From Planctomycetota bacterium (GTDB lineage Bacteria > Planctomycetota > JACQVV01): 33,790 bases of DNA. Location: contig JACQVV010000382.1 of the NCBI GenBank assembly GCA_016209595.1, forward strand, positions 1-33,790, given 5' to 3'. Positions 1 through 6,225 of this stretch are shown piece by piece. The position numbers and the translations under genes were made by a program. Position 1 is the first letter of the stretch; the number at the start of each line of letters is the position of its first letter. Under the pieces are notes generated by a model. That model ran no database searches and was not told the DNA's origin. It saw nothing but the letters and a program-made list of their open reading frames with translations.

Positions 1-628
1 CGAACGTGCCACGATCCGTGAGGACGTAGGCGCCACGTTCCTCGGCCATCCGCAGCACCGCTCCCATTCCCGCCCCTGCTTCGAGATACCACGGGTCGCT
101 CTTCCCGCCGAGAGAAAGCCCCGCTTCCCGCCAGAGAGCTAGTTCCTTGGCGTAGGTCCCGCTCTGGTCGGCCCGCGACACGAAGAGCGCCTCCCCGCGC
201 CTTCCGGACGCATGAATCGCCCGGAAGGCGTCGGGCACGCTCCCGGCCTCGCGGGCGCGGGCGGGATCCGAGGGCGGCCCGACGATGACGAAGTCGTTGT
301 ACATCACCCCGACGCGATGGATGCCCTGCCCGGATGCGACGAACGCGAGCTCCTTCTCCCGCGCGTGGACCAGCACGAGATCCGCCCCGCCTCGCCCGGC
401 GACGTCGAGTGCCTGGCCGGTCCCGAGCGAAAGCACGTCCACGCGGACGCCGCTTCGCGCCGACCACCACGGGAGCACGCGATCGAGGAGGCCGGAATCG
501 TACGTGCTCGTGGTCGTGGCGAGGACGACGCTCGTGGCGCCGTGCGACCGCGCCCAGAGCCATGCGCCCAGGACGAGCGCGGCCGCCGCGAAGGCGAACG
601 CGAGCAGGGTCCGCGGGCGCGTTCTCAT
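1..628 (-). CDS. tupA: TupA-like tungstate ABC transporter substrate-binding protein (3' end cut by window edge)
   Basis: Reverse-strand reading from an ATG at 628 stays open for 209 codons to the window edge, so the C-terminus is missing. An N-terminal hydrophobic stretch (about residues 8-25) looks like a signal peptide or anchor. It is followed by ATTTSTYDSGLLD (residues 38-49) and SLGTGQAL (67-74), both hallmarks of the TupA/PBP-like oxyanion-binding family, and then by FVSRADQSGTYAKE and PWYLEAGAGMG. In that family the protein captures tungstate (or molybdate) in the periplasm for the TupBC permease/ATPase, which would lie beyond the left edge. Only 6 bp separate the start codon from a MITE-like palindrome, so the 5' leader and probably the promoter lie in or beyond that element. 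No good Shine-Dalgarno is seen. Family assignment is confident; tungstate versus molybdate specificity is inferred. Confidence 0.85.
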   Translation of the reverse strand, partial: MRTRPRTLLAFAFAAAALVLGAWLWARSHGATSVVLATTTSTYDSGLLDRVLPWWSARSGVRVDVLSLGTGQALDVAGRGGADLVLVHAREKELAFVASGQGIHRVGVMYNDFVIVGPPSDPARAREAGSVPDAFRAIHASGRRGEALFVSRADQSGTYAKELALWREAGLSLGGKSDPWYLEAGAGMGAVLRMAEERGAYVLTDRGTF

Positions 629-634
629 GGCGAC

Positions 635-798
635 TAGCAGCCTGTGGATAAGGTGCTTCGGAAGCGAGCGCGAGCGATTTCGCGCGAGATCGAGGAGCGA
701 AGCGCAGTCGTATTGGGAGGATACGACGAGCATTCGCGACGAAGAGATCGCGCGAAATCGCCGCGCGCAGCCAGAATGACCTTATCCACAGGCTGTTA
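635..798. mobile_element. MITE-like palindromic element with 20-bp terminal inverted repeats and flanking TA
   Basis: Positions 635-654 and 779-798 are inverted repeats matching at 19 of 20 bases, ending TA outward on both sides. Inside are further paired arms: 674-687 with 748-761 (14 of 14), and 707-713 with 721-727 around a 7-nt loop. The whole 164 bp can therefore fold into one long interrupted hairpin. It has no coding capacity. Terminal TA dinucleotides fit a target-site duplication of the IS630/Tc1-mariner type, so a non-autonomous element is the best reading. Each terminal repeat contains a perfect 9-mer DnaA box (643-651 and 782-790). It separates the tupA-like gene from a broken FG-GAP gene. 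No transposase is visible in the window, so mobility is inferred. Confidence 0.6.
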
Positions 799-884
799 GA
801 TACCGCCGCGGGCTCCGGAGCGAAAGGGGGAGTCTCTGGAGGGCGCGGCGGAACTCTCCCGCCCGCGGGGGGCGACTCGCGCGG

Positions 885-1121
885 TCAGCGCGGCAGTCGT
901 CCCTTCCCCGAGACGCAGGCGATCTTCCGCGAGTGGCTCGTGACCACGAGGTCGAGCCAGCCGTCGCCGTCCATATCGGCCGCGGCGGGGGATCTCTCGA
1001 TCGCGCCTCCGGTTTCGAAGGCCCAGCGGAGCTGGCCGTCCGCCGCCTCCACGGCGAGGAACGCGACTCCCGAATCCGGATGGCATCGACGGATCGACCC
1101 GGCGACCGACCGAGCGGGAAT
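885..1121 (-). pseudogene. FG-GAP/PQQ-repeat protein remnant (C-terminal fragment)
   Basis: A 78-codon open stretch on the reverse strand lies immediately after the stop codon of the UPF0178 gene, in the same frame, and ends at TGA 885-887. It contains FLAVEAADGQLRWAFETGG, typical of a PQQ/beta-propeller blade, then AADMDGDGWLDLVV, a calcium-binding FG-GAP/VCBS repeat with the DxDGDGxxD loop. There is no credible start codon upstream of the repeat; the first in-frame GTG or ATG falls inside the blade. It is therefore read as the 3' remnant of a larger secreted propeller protein whose 5' part has been lost. The MITE-like element ends 86 bp downstream. Confidence 0.55.
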
Positions 1122-1577
1122 CTACCGCCCGTGCCGGCGGATGGCCTGGACGGCCTCTTCCAGCCGGGACAGGAACCGCGATCGGTCCCTGGGCGACATG
1201 GGAGCCGGGCCGCCTGTGACGGCGCCCATCTGACGGAGTCCATCCATGAGATCGCGCGTCGCGAGCGTTCCGCCGATCGACTCCTCGGTGTGGGCCTGGC
1301 CCTTCAGTCCGATCGCCCGGGCGCCCTTCGCGAGGCAGCGAGCGGCCAGACGGACGTCTCCCGTGATCGCGATGTCGCCCGCGCCGATTCTCTCGACGAT
1401 CCAATCATCGACCGCGTCGAACTCGTGGCTCACCAGGACTTGGTGAACCCACTCCCCGTTCGGGACGCGAAGAATCGAATTGCTGACAACGTGGACGTGA
1501 AGCGCGTGGCGCCGAGCGACCCGGTAGACCTCCTCCTTGACCGGGCAGCCGTCCGCATCAATGTAGACCTCGAGCAT
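1122..1577 (-). CDS. UPF0178 (DUF188, YaiI/YqxD) family protein
   Basis: This 151-residue protein has the usual length for the family (about 150). It opens with EVYIDADGCPVKEEVYRVA, the family signature with two N-terminal aspartates, and carries the conserved ITGDVRLAARCLAKGA and NGEWVHQVLV-type segments. The fold is a PIN-like domain; the cellular role is not established, though nuclease activity has been suggested from structure. The ATG at 1577 is preceded by a strong Shine-Dalgarno (GAGGAGG, about 6 nt spacing) and, further up, a possible -10 TACTAT near 1602. The following in-frame sequence belongs to an FG-GAP remnant, so this stop codon separates two unrelated coding pieces. Confidence 0.9.
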   Translation of the reverse strand: MLEVYIDADGCPVKEEVYRVARRHALHVHVVSNSILRVPNGEWVHQVLVSHEFDAVDDWIVERIGAGDIAITGDVRLAARCLAKGARAIGLKGQAHTEESIGGTLATRDLMDGLRQMGAVTGGPAPMSPRDRSRFLSRLEEAVQAIRRHGR

Positions 1578-1767
1578 GCGCGTCCTCCTCGCACCTCGGA
1601 GGATAGTACAACCAGCAATCCGAGATTCCCCATGTGGTTCAGAGGGACCCGCCGCACGCTGACTTCAGGGAGAACTTGAGCCCGGAATTGGGCCCCGACG
1701 AAGCGGGACGGAGCGTCATGCGGCAGGTCAAGACGAGGGAGACCCCGTAGGTCGGTCCCTTCAGGTC
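1578..1767. other. Intergenic region with UPF0178 promoter area
   Basis: This 190-bp gap holds the UPF0178 ribosome-binding site and a possible reverse-strand -10 (TACTAT near 1602) without a clear -35. A short GCCC/GGGC hairpin around an AATT-containing loop lies near 1680-1695. Nothing else is recognisable. Confidence 0.3.
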
Positions 1768-2571
1768 CTAGACCACCCAGCGGAGGACTCCGAGGAGCAT
1801 CCGGAGCCGCATCGGATAGGGCGAGAGCAGTGCCTTGCCCTCCCGGATCGCGGCGAGGAGCTCGTGGCCGGGCTTCCTCGCCTCTTGGACGCGCGCGAGG
1901 GTCTCCCGATCGAGGAAGAGTCCGGCGAAGGGCTCCCCCCACTTTCGCTCGATCCCGGAGAGGATCCGCGGGACGTCGTTCCTCCAGTCGGTGAGGACGA
2001 AGCCCTCGCGGGCGAGCGTCTCGTGCGTCGTCAGGAGATCGAACTCGCCGGCTCGCTTGCGCAACACGAGCGAGGTCCAGACCTGGGCCGGACCGTCGAA
2101 GACGTAGAAGAGGAAGGTCCGGTCGTCGGGGATCGCCCAGCTCGCGGCGGGCCCGAACCGCTCCGGGTCGATTGCGGGGATCGAGAGGGGCGGGTGGCGC
2201 CGGATCCGGGTGTCGTGGAGCTCGACGAAGCCCTTGGCGAAGGCGAGGAGCGTCTCGACGTACCCCTTCTCCGGGTCCCAGCGGGCGTCGGCTCGGCGAA
2301 AGAGCTCCGGGAGCGCGCCCCGTTCGATGACCCAGACCGAGTCCGCCCCCTCGCGCGACGCGAGAGCCGCGAGATCGCTCGGGACCGCCGGCGGGTAGTC
2401 GGGGATCGCGCCGCGCCGGCTGTGGATCGCCTTGACGACCCGGCTCGCGTCCGTGACGAGGAGAAGGATCGACTTCCGGGCGACCCGGGCCGCTCCGTTC
2501 CGGTTGAGCTCGACCAGGCGGCGCCAGTGGCGCTCGTCCACGTCCACGACCTCGATGTCCGCGGAGATCAA
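1768..2571 (-). CDS. Hypothetical protein, soluble, unrecognised family
   Basis: The start chosen is TTG at 2571-2569, giving 267 residues beginning MISADIEVVDVDERHWRRLV. It overlaps the stop codon of the GH35 gene by two bases, and the repeated GAG triplets at the end of that gene supply a GGAGG at about 7-nt spacing. An upstream start inside GH35 is less likely. The protein has no signal peptide or membrane helix. It looks alpha/beta, with a strand-rich centre (RTFLFYVFDGPAQVWTSLVL) and a basic C-terminus rich in Leu and Arg. I do not recognise a family. Translational coupling suggests co-expression with the beta-galactosidase, but the sequence offers no catalytic motif linking it to sugar metabolism. 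Confidence 0.7.
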   Translation of the reverse strand: MISADIEVVDVDERHWRRLVELNRNGAARVARKSILLLVTDASRVVKAIHSRRGAIPDYPPAVPSDLAALASREGADSVWVIERGALPELFRRADARWDPEKGYVETLLAFAKGFVELHDTRIRRHPPLSIPAIDPERFGPAASWAIPDDRTFLFYVFDGPAQVWTSLVLRKRAGEFDLLTTHETLAREGFVLTDWRNDVPRILSGIERKWGEPFAGLFLDRETLARVQEARKPGHELLAAIREGKALLSPYPMRLRMLLGVLRWVV

Positions 2572-4598
2572 GACTCCTCCTCCGTCACCCGCAAGGCCGC
2601 CACAGTGTACGGTCCCAGGTCGAACTGCCACCCGTCGGTTCCCGCGCGCGGCGTTCCTCCGCCCGGCGGGTGGAAGGTCCGGCGGCCCTCGAAGCGAATG
2701 GCGGCTCGCAGCGGCTCGGGGGTCGGGTTGGCCGCGAAGAGCACGCCGTACCCGTCCCCGTCGTGCCAGGCCGTCTCCACGAGGTCGGAGACGGCCGGAT
2801 AGAGGGGCGCGAGACTCGCTTTCGAGAGGAGGAGCCGCACGGTACGGTCGAGTCCGGCCGGGAGGCGAGGCGACGTGGCGGGGAGGAGCGGTTCGCCGTA
2901 GCGGAGGATCCGGCCCTTGCCGTGGGTGACCTCCCGGTCGCGACCAAGGCCGGGCGCTGGGTCTGGCCGGCCGAGCGCCTCCAGGAGCCGCCCCCCTTCC
3001 CCGCCCGCGAGGTCGATCTCGGGGAGCCTCGGGCCCACCACGAGCGAACCGCCCGCCGCCGCGTAGTCGAGGAGGCGCAGCTCAAATTCGGCCGAGAGAA
3101 AGGACGACGTCGGGACGACGAGCGCCCGATGGCGCCGCCAGACTTCGGGGGTCGAGAGCGAGTCGCCCAGCGCGAAGGGATAACCGAGGACGGAGAGCGC
3201 CCAGTACCAGGTCTCCCACTCGCGCGCCCCCGCGAGCTGCGCCGCCTCCGGGAGCCCGAAGCGGTCCTCCAGGCAACGGTCTTTCGCGCGCGCGCCGAGG
3301 TCGTCGAGGATCGGCGGAGGGAGCGGGTCGAAGACGTCGGTCGCGGCTTCGAGCCGCAGGTACTCCCGCGGGAGGATGAGGAGGACGTCGGACCGCCGCC
3401 GGGTCCGGTCCAGCGAGAGCTCTCGGAAGAGCGCGACCCACTCCGCGAGCGCGCGCGCGTGCTCCGCGCGGCGCCTCCCGTCCGCCGCGACCGGCGACCC
3501 GTACCAGCGGTCCCGCTCGACCGTCATGTAGAAGTTGAACGCGCGGATCCCGTGCATCAGGGCGACGCCGAAGAGGAACCGCTCGTCGGCGAGCTCGATC
3601 GGGCGCACGAGCGGCGTCGAGCCCGTCGCGAACTCCCAGACCGCGGGGAACCGGCTCGTCCCTTCGAGGTAGAGGAAGTTCCGTTTGGCGTAGTGGTACT
3701 GCGTGCGGGACTGGTAGACGTCGATCCCCTGGGCGTCCACCGAGCGCTCCGCCAGGGGCACCGCGAAGGGCGGGGCATGGATCCGCGCCGGCGGGTAGTT
3801 GTGCGTGAAGAGCACGCCCTTGACGCCTTCCCGCTCCAGCATCCCGCGAAGCCTCGCGAGCGTCCGGGCGAGGTGCTCCTCCTTGAACTCGATCCAGTCG
3901 AGGTGCCGCACCAGGTCCTCGGGAGAGCGTGCTTCGAAGCGGGACGGCGGTGCCGCCCCGAGCCCCGCGCGCCCCTTCTCCTCCAGAAACCGGCGGAAGA
4001 GCGCCACGGCGCCGTCCGAATAGTCCTGGTCGTAGGTCGCCGTCCGGAAGAAGTAGCTCATCTCGTTGTCAACCTGGACGGCGACGATCGGGCCCGCCGG
4101 GGCGAGCCGCCCCTTCAAGACGGGCGCCACGGCCGCAAACCAGGTCGCGACCTCCTCGAGGAACGCCTCCGAGGCGTAGGACGGACACGGGAATGCCCGC
4201 GGCGGCACGGGGAGCACCGCTACCGTTCCCTGCCCCGTCTGCGCGAGACACTCGGGCCTCCGGAAGATCCGCTCCGGGAAACCGAAGCGCGTGAGCTCGG
4301 CGTTGACGTGCGGGCCCGGCCGCACGATCGCCCGGAGTCCCCTCTCTGCCGCCAGGTCGAGGAAGGCCCCCACGTCGTTCCGGGGGTCGATCGAGCCGAA
4401 GTCGAACCGCCCCGGTGCGACCTCGTGAACCGACCATGGGACGTACGTCGAGACCGCCGTGAGCCCGAGCGCCGCGATCTCGGCCAGGAGCTTCGGCCAG
4501 ATCGACGGATCGTGCCGCCAGTAGTGGAGCTCGCCGGAGAGCAGCGGGAAGGGTTCCCCCTCGACGAACACCCTCCGGTCGCGGATCTCGACGGTCAT
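2568..4598 (-). CDS. Glycoside hydrolase family 35 beta-galactosidase-like enzyme
   Basis: This 676-residue protein has a GH35 catalytic barrel at its N-terminus: LLSGELHYWRHDPSIWPKLL (19-38), LGLTAVSTYVPWSVHE (44-59), RGLRAIVRPGPHVNAE (86-101) and VAVQVDNEMSYFF (172-184), where E179 is the expected acid/base. WEFATGSTPL (321-330) carries the candidate nucleophile E322. The rest matches the middle and C-terminal beta domains of prokaryotic GH35. Family members release terminal beta-D-galactose from oligosaccharides. No signal peptide is seen, so it is probably cytoplasmic. The start is uncertain: the only strong Shine-Dalgarno (GGAGG at 4617-4621) is spaced for an out-of-frame ATG at 4608, while TATCAT near 4611 could act as a -10 for an almost leaderless message beginning at 4598. 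A separate gene diverges 24 bp away. Confidence 0.9.
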   Translation of the reverse strand: MTVEIRDRRVFVEGEPFPLLSGELHYWRHDPSIWPKLLAEIAALGLTAVSTYVPWSVHEVAPGRFDFGSIDPRNDVGAFLDLAAERGLRAIVRPGPHVNAELTRFGFPERIFRRPECLAQTGQGTVAVLPVPPRAFPCPSYASEAFLEEVATWFAAVAPVLKGRLAPAGPIVAVQVDNEMSYFFRTATYDQDYSDGAVALFRRFLEEKGRAGLGAAPPSRFEARSPEDLVRHLDWIEFKEEHLARTLARLRGMLEREGVKGVLFTHNYPPARIHAPPFAVPLAERSVDAQGIDVYQSRTQYHYAKRNFLYLEGTSRFPAVWEFATGSTPLVRPIELADERFLFGVALMHGIRAFNFYMTVERDRWYGSPVAADGRRRAEHARALAEWVALFRELSLDRTRRRSDVLLILPREYLRLEAATDVFDPLPPPILDDLGARAKDRCLEDRFGLPEAAQLAGAREWETWYWALSVLGYPFALGDSLSTPEVWRRHRALVVPTSSFLSAEFELRLLDYAAAGGSLVVGPRLPEIDLAGGEGGRLLEALGRPDPAPGLGRDREVTHGKGRILRYGEPLLPATSPRLPAGLDRTVRLLLSKASLAPLYPAVSDLVETAWHDGDGYGVLFAANPTPEPLRAAIRFEGRRTFHPPGGGTPRAGTDGWQFDLGPYTVAALRVTEEES

Positions 4599-4622
4599 GG
4601 GCGCTCATGATAACGTCCTCCG

Positions 4623-5276
4623 GTGTCGAACGATTCGCGCGTGGCGCCCGCCCGCCCGAAGGGTCTGGTTACCACCTTCGTCTTTCTCGGCCTCGCGACA
4701 CTGCTCTTCGTCTGGATCGCGGACGTCGAGAGCGAGTACGAGTCCGGCTACCCTCCGTTCGCCCAGGTGGTCTCGGTCCCGCGGGCGAAGAAACGGGTGG
4801 GCCAGATCGACATCGCGCGTGCATGGGAGCCACACCGGGTCTTCCTGCGAACCCGCCCCCCCGAGGTCTCGGCTGCCGATGTCGAACGCCATGTCAAGGT
4901 CGAGATCTGGGATGCGTACGAGGAGGACCGAGGATTCCGATCTTGCAGCTCTTTCGACGACCAGGACAACCGAAATGAGTGGGTCGAGATCGGATTCTTC
5001 TTCGGCCACGGGAAGCGCGTCCGGATCCAGGTCTCCCTCGATGAGAACTTCGCATGGCCTCCGCGGGTGGAGGTCGCGGTCACCCAGCACTATTACGTGG
5101 AGAAGGGCTGGATTATCGGAAGATCGCTCTGGCAGGAATACGAACGTCCATTCTGGCTCGTTGCCGCCTTCCTGCTGCCGTTCGCCGGAGCCGCCCGGCT
5201 CGTCAAGGCCCGCGTCTGCGCCCGATTCGCCAATCTCGCCGGAGGACGTCAAGGATCCACGCGGCCTGACGCGTAG
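4623..5276 (+). CDS. Hypothetical membrane protein with two terminal transmembrane segments
   Basis: GTG at 4623 gives 217 residues. An N-terminal hydrophobic helix (about 14-33) is followed by a roughly 140-residue hydrophilic domain containing RVFLRTRPPEVSAADVE and EIGFFFGHGKRVRIQVSLDE. A second hydrophobic segment (about 174-192, ending before a basic tail) completes it. The topology suggests an extracytoplasmic domain held between two helices. No domain family is recognised. It diverges from the GH35 gene with only 24 bp between the start codons, so their promoters must overlap. The MntA/HepT pair begins 14 bp downstream. A weak ribosome-binding site leaves the start moderately certain. 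Confidence 0.7.
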   Translation: MSNDSRVAPARPKGLVTTFVFLGLATLLFVWIADVESEYESGYPPFAQVVSVPRAKKRVGQIDIARAWEPHRVFLRTRPPEVSAADVERHVKVEIWDAYEEDRGFRSCSSFDDQDNRNEWVEIGFFFGHGKRVRIQVSLDENFAWPPRVEVAVTQHYYVEKGWIIGRSLWQEYERPFWLVAAFLLPFAGAARLVKARVCARFANLAGGRQGSTRPDA

Positions 5277-5290
5277 AATGAAGAAACGCC

Positions 5291-5743
5291 ATGAGTACGC
5301 CTGACACACATCTCGATCCGGCCGGCCTCGACAGGGAGCTCGCCGCGACCTTCTCTCCGCTCCCGGGCATTGCGGCCGTCTACGTCTTCGGCTCGGTGGC
5401 GCGAGGGAACCCGCATCGAGATAGCGACCTCGACCTTGGAATCGTCCTGGTCCGGCGGGGAGAGCCAACGCATGAGGAGTACATGGGGCTCCTGGAGGCG
5501 ATCGGGCGAGTCGAACATCTCGCTCCCGGTGGCCGCGTCGATCTCGTGTTCCTGGAGAGTGCGGGCCCGCTCTTCGCCCATCGGGTGCTCTCCGAGGGAC
5601 GGCGCATCTACGAGGGCGACCGGAAGCGCCGGATCCACTTCGAGGCCTCGACGTATTCGCGCGCCATGGACTTCCGTCCGACCTACGAGATCGCGACCCG
5701 GGGACGCCTGACGGCGCTCCGGAAGCGCCTGCGGGATCTCTGA
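5291..5743 (+). CDS. mntA: MntA-like nucleotidyltransferase antitoxin
   Basis: This 150-residue protein contains the minimal nucleotidyltransferase signature GSVARGNPHRDSDLDL (34-49), that is, GSxARG followed by the DxD metal ligands D44 and D46, in a fold of typical size. It is followed after 2 bp by a HepT toxin gene. In characterised MntA/HepT pairs the antitoxin uses ATP to AMPylate a tyrosine of the toxin RX4HXY motif, blocking its RNase activity. A TAGAAT box at 5274-5279 could be a -10 placing the transcript start only a few bases upstream of the ATG. Both catalytic motif elements are intact, so the antitoxin looks active. Confidence 0.9.
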   Translation: MSTPDTHLDPAGLDRELAATFSPLPGIAAVYVFGSVARGNPHRDSDLDLGIVLVRRGEPTHEEYMGLLEAIGRVEHLAPGGRVDLVFLESAGPLFAHRVLSEGRRIYEGDRKRRIHFEASTYSRAMDFRPTYEIATRGRLTALRKRLRDL

Positions 5744-5745
5744 AG

Positions 5746-6177
5746 ATGCACTCGCAGGAGGTGCAGAGGAAGGCCGACACGGTCGCGGAGTGCCTTGTTC
5801 TTCTGGCCGGGGTCCCTCAGGGCTCGTTCGAGGAGTTCTCGGCCGATCCGCTGCGGTTGCCGGCGACCCTCCACCTGCTCCAGACCGCGATCCAGGCCCT
5901 GATCGATCTGGGGGGCGTGGCCGTCGCGAGAGAAGGCGTCCGGGCTCCCGATCGCAGCCGGGACATCCTCGAGAATCTGGAGCGAGGCGGCCACCTACCT
6001 CCCGGCTCCACGGGTCGCTTCGCGCCGATGTTCTCCTTCCGCAATCGAGTCGTGCATCTGTACGATCGCGTCGATCCCAGAAAGGTCTACGAGATCCTTC
6101 GACAGAACCGGGCCGATCTGCGCGATCTTCTCGAACTCCTTCTCGCGATCCTCGACGACGAGGGAGACGCCCGCTGA
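5746..6177 (+). CDS. hepT: HepT-like (HEPN, DUF86) ribonuclease toxin
   Basis: This 143-residue mainly helical protein carries the HEPN active site R99-N-R-V-V-H104-L-Y106, an exact RX4HXY motif, in the context SFRNRVVHLYDRVDPRKVYEIL. HEPN toxins of this group are dimeric RNases held inactive by the cognate nucleotidyltransferase, which modifies the motif tyrosine. The ATG lies 2 bp after the MntA stop codon, so the two are co-translated. The pair probably stabilises the locus or acts under stress or phage attack. The motif is complete and the length normal, so the toxin is probably functional. The next gene downstream is convergent. Confidence 0.9.
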   Translation: MHSQEVQRKADTVAECLVLLAGVPQGSFEEFSADPLRLPATLHLLQTAIQALIDLGGVAVAREGVRAPDRSRDILENLERGGHLPPGSTGRFAPMFSFRNRVVHLYDRVDPRKVYEILRQNRADLRDLLELLLAILDDEGDAR

Positions 6178-6225
6178 CAAACGCAACGGCGTCCTCCCAG
6201 AGCGGCGTCCTTTGCCGATCCTCTC

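Noticed and set aside
643..790. Two perfect DnaA boxes suggesting a replication origin
   Set aside because: They are part of the terminal inverted repeats of a palindromic element. There is no box cluster, no AT-rich unwinding region and no dnaA, dnaN or similar neighbour.
4069..4608. ATG at 4608 with the best-spaced Shine-Dalgarno upstream of the GH35 gene
   Set aside because: It opens a different frame giving an Arg/Gly/Pro-rich shadow protein; GH35 homology begins at the ATG at 4598.
2670..4610. A 646-codon open frame on the plus strand opposite the GH35 gene
   Set aside because: It is a shadow frame of charged low-complexity sequence; the opposite strand has intact GH35 active-site motifs.
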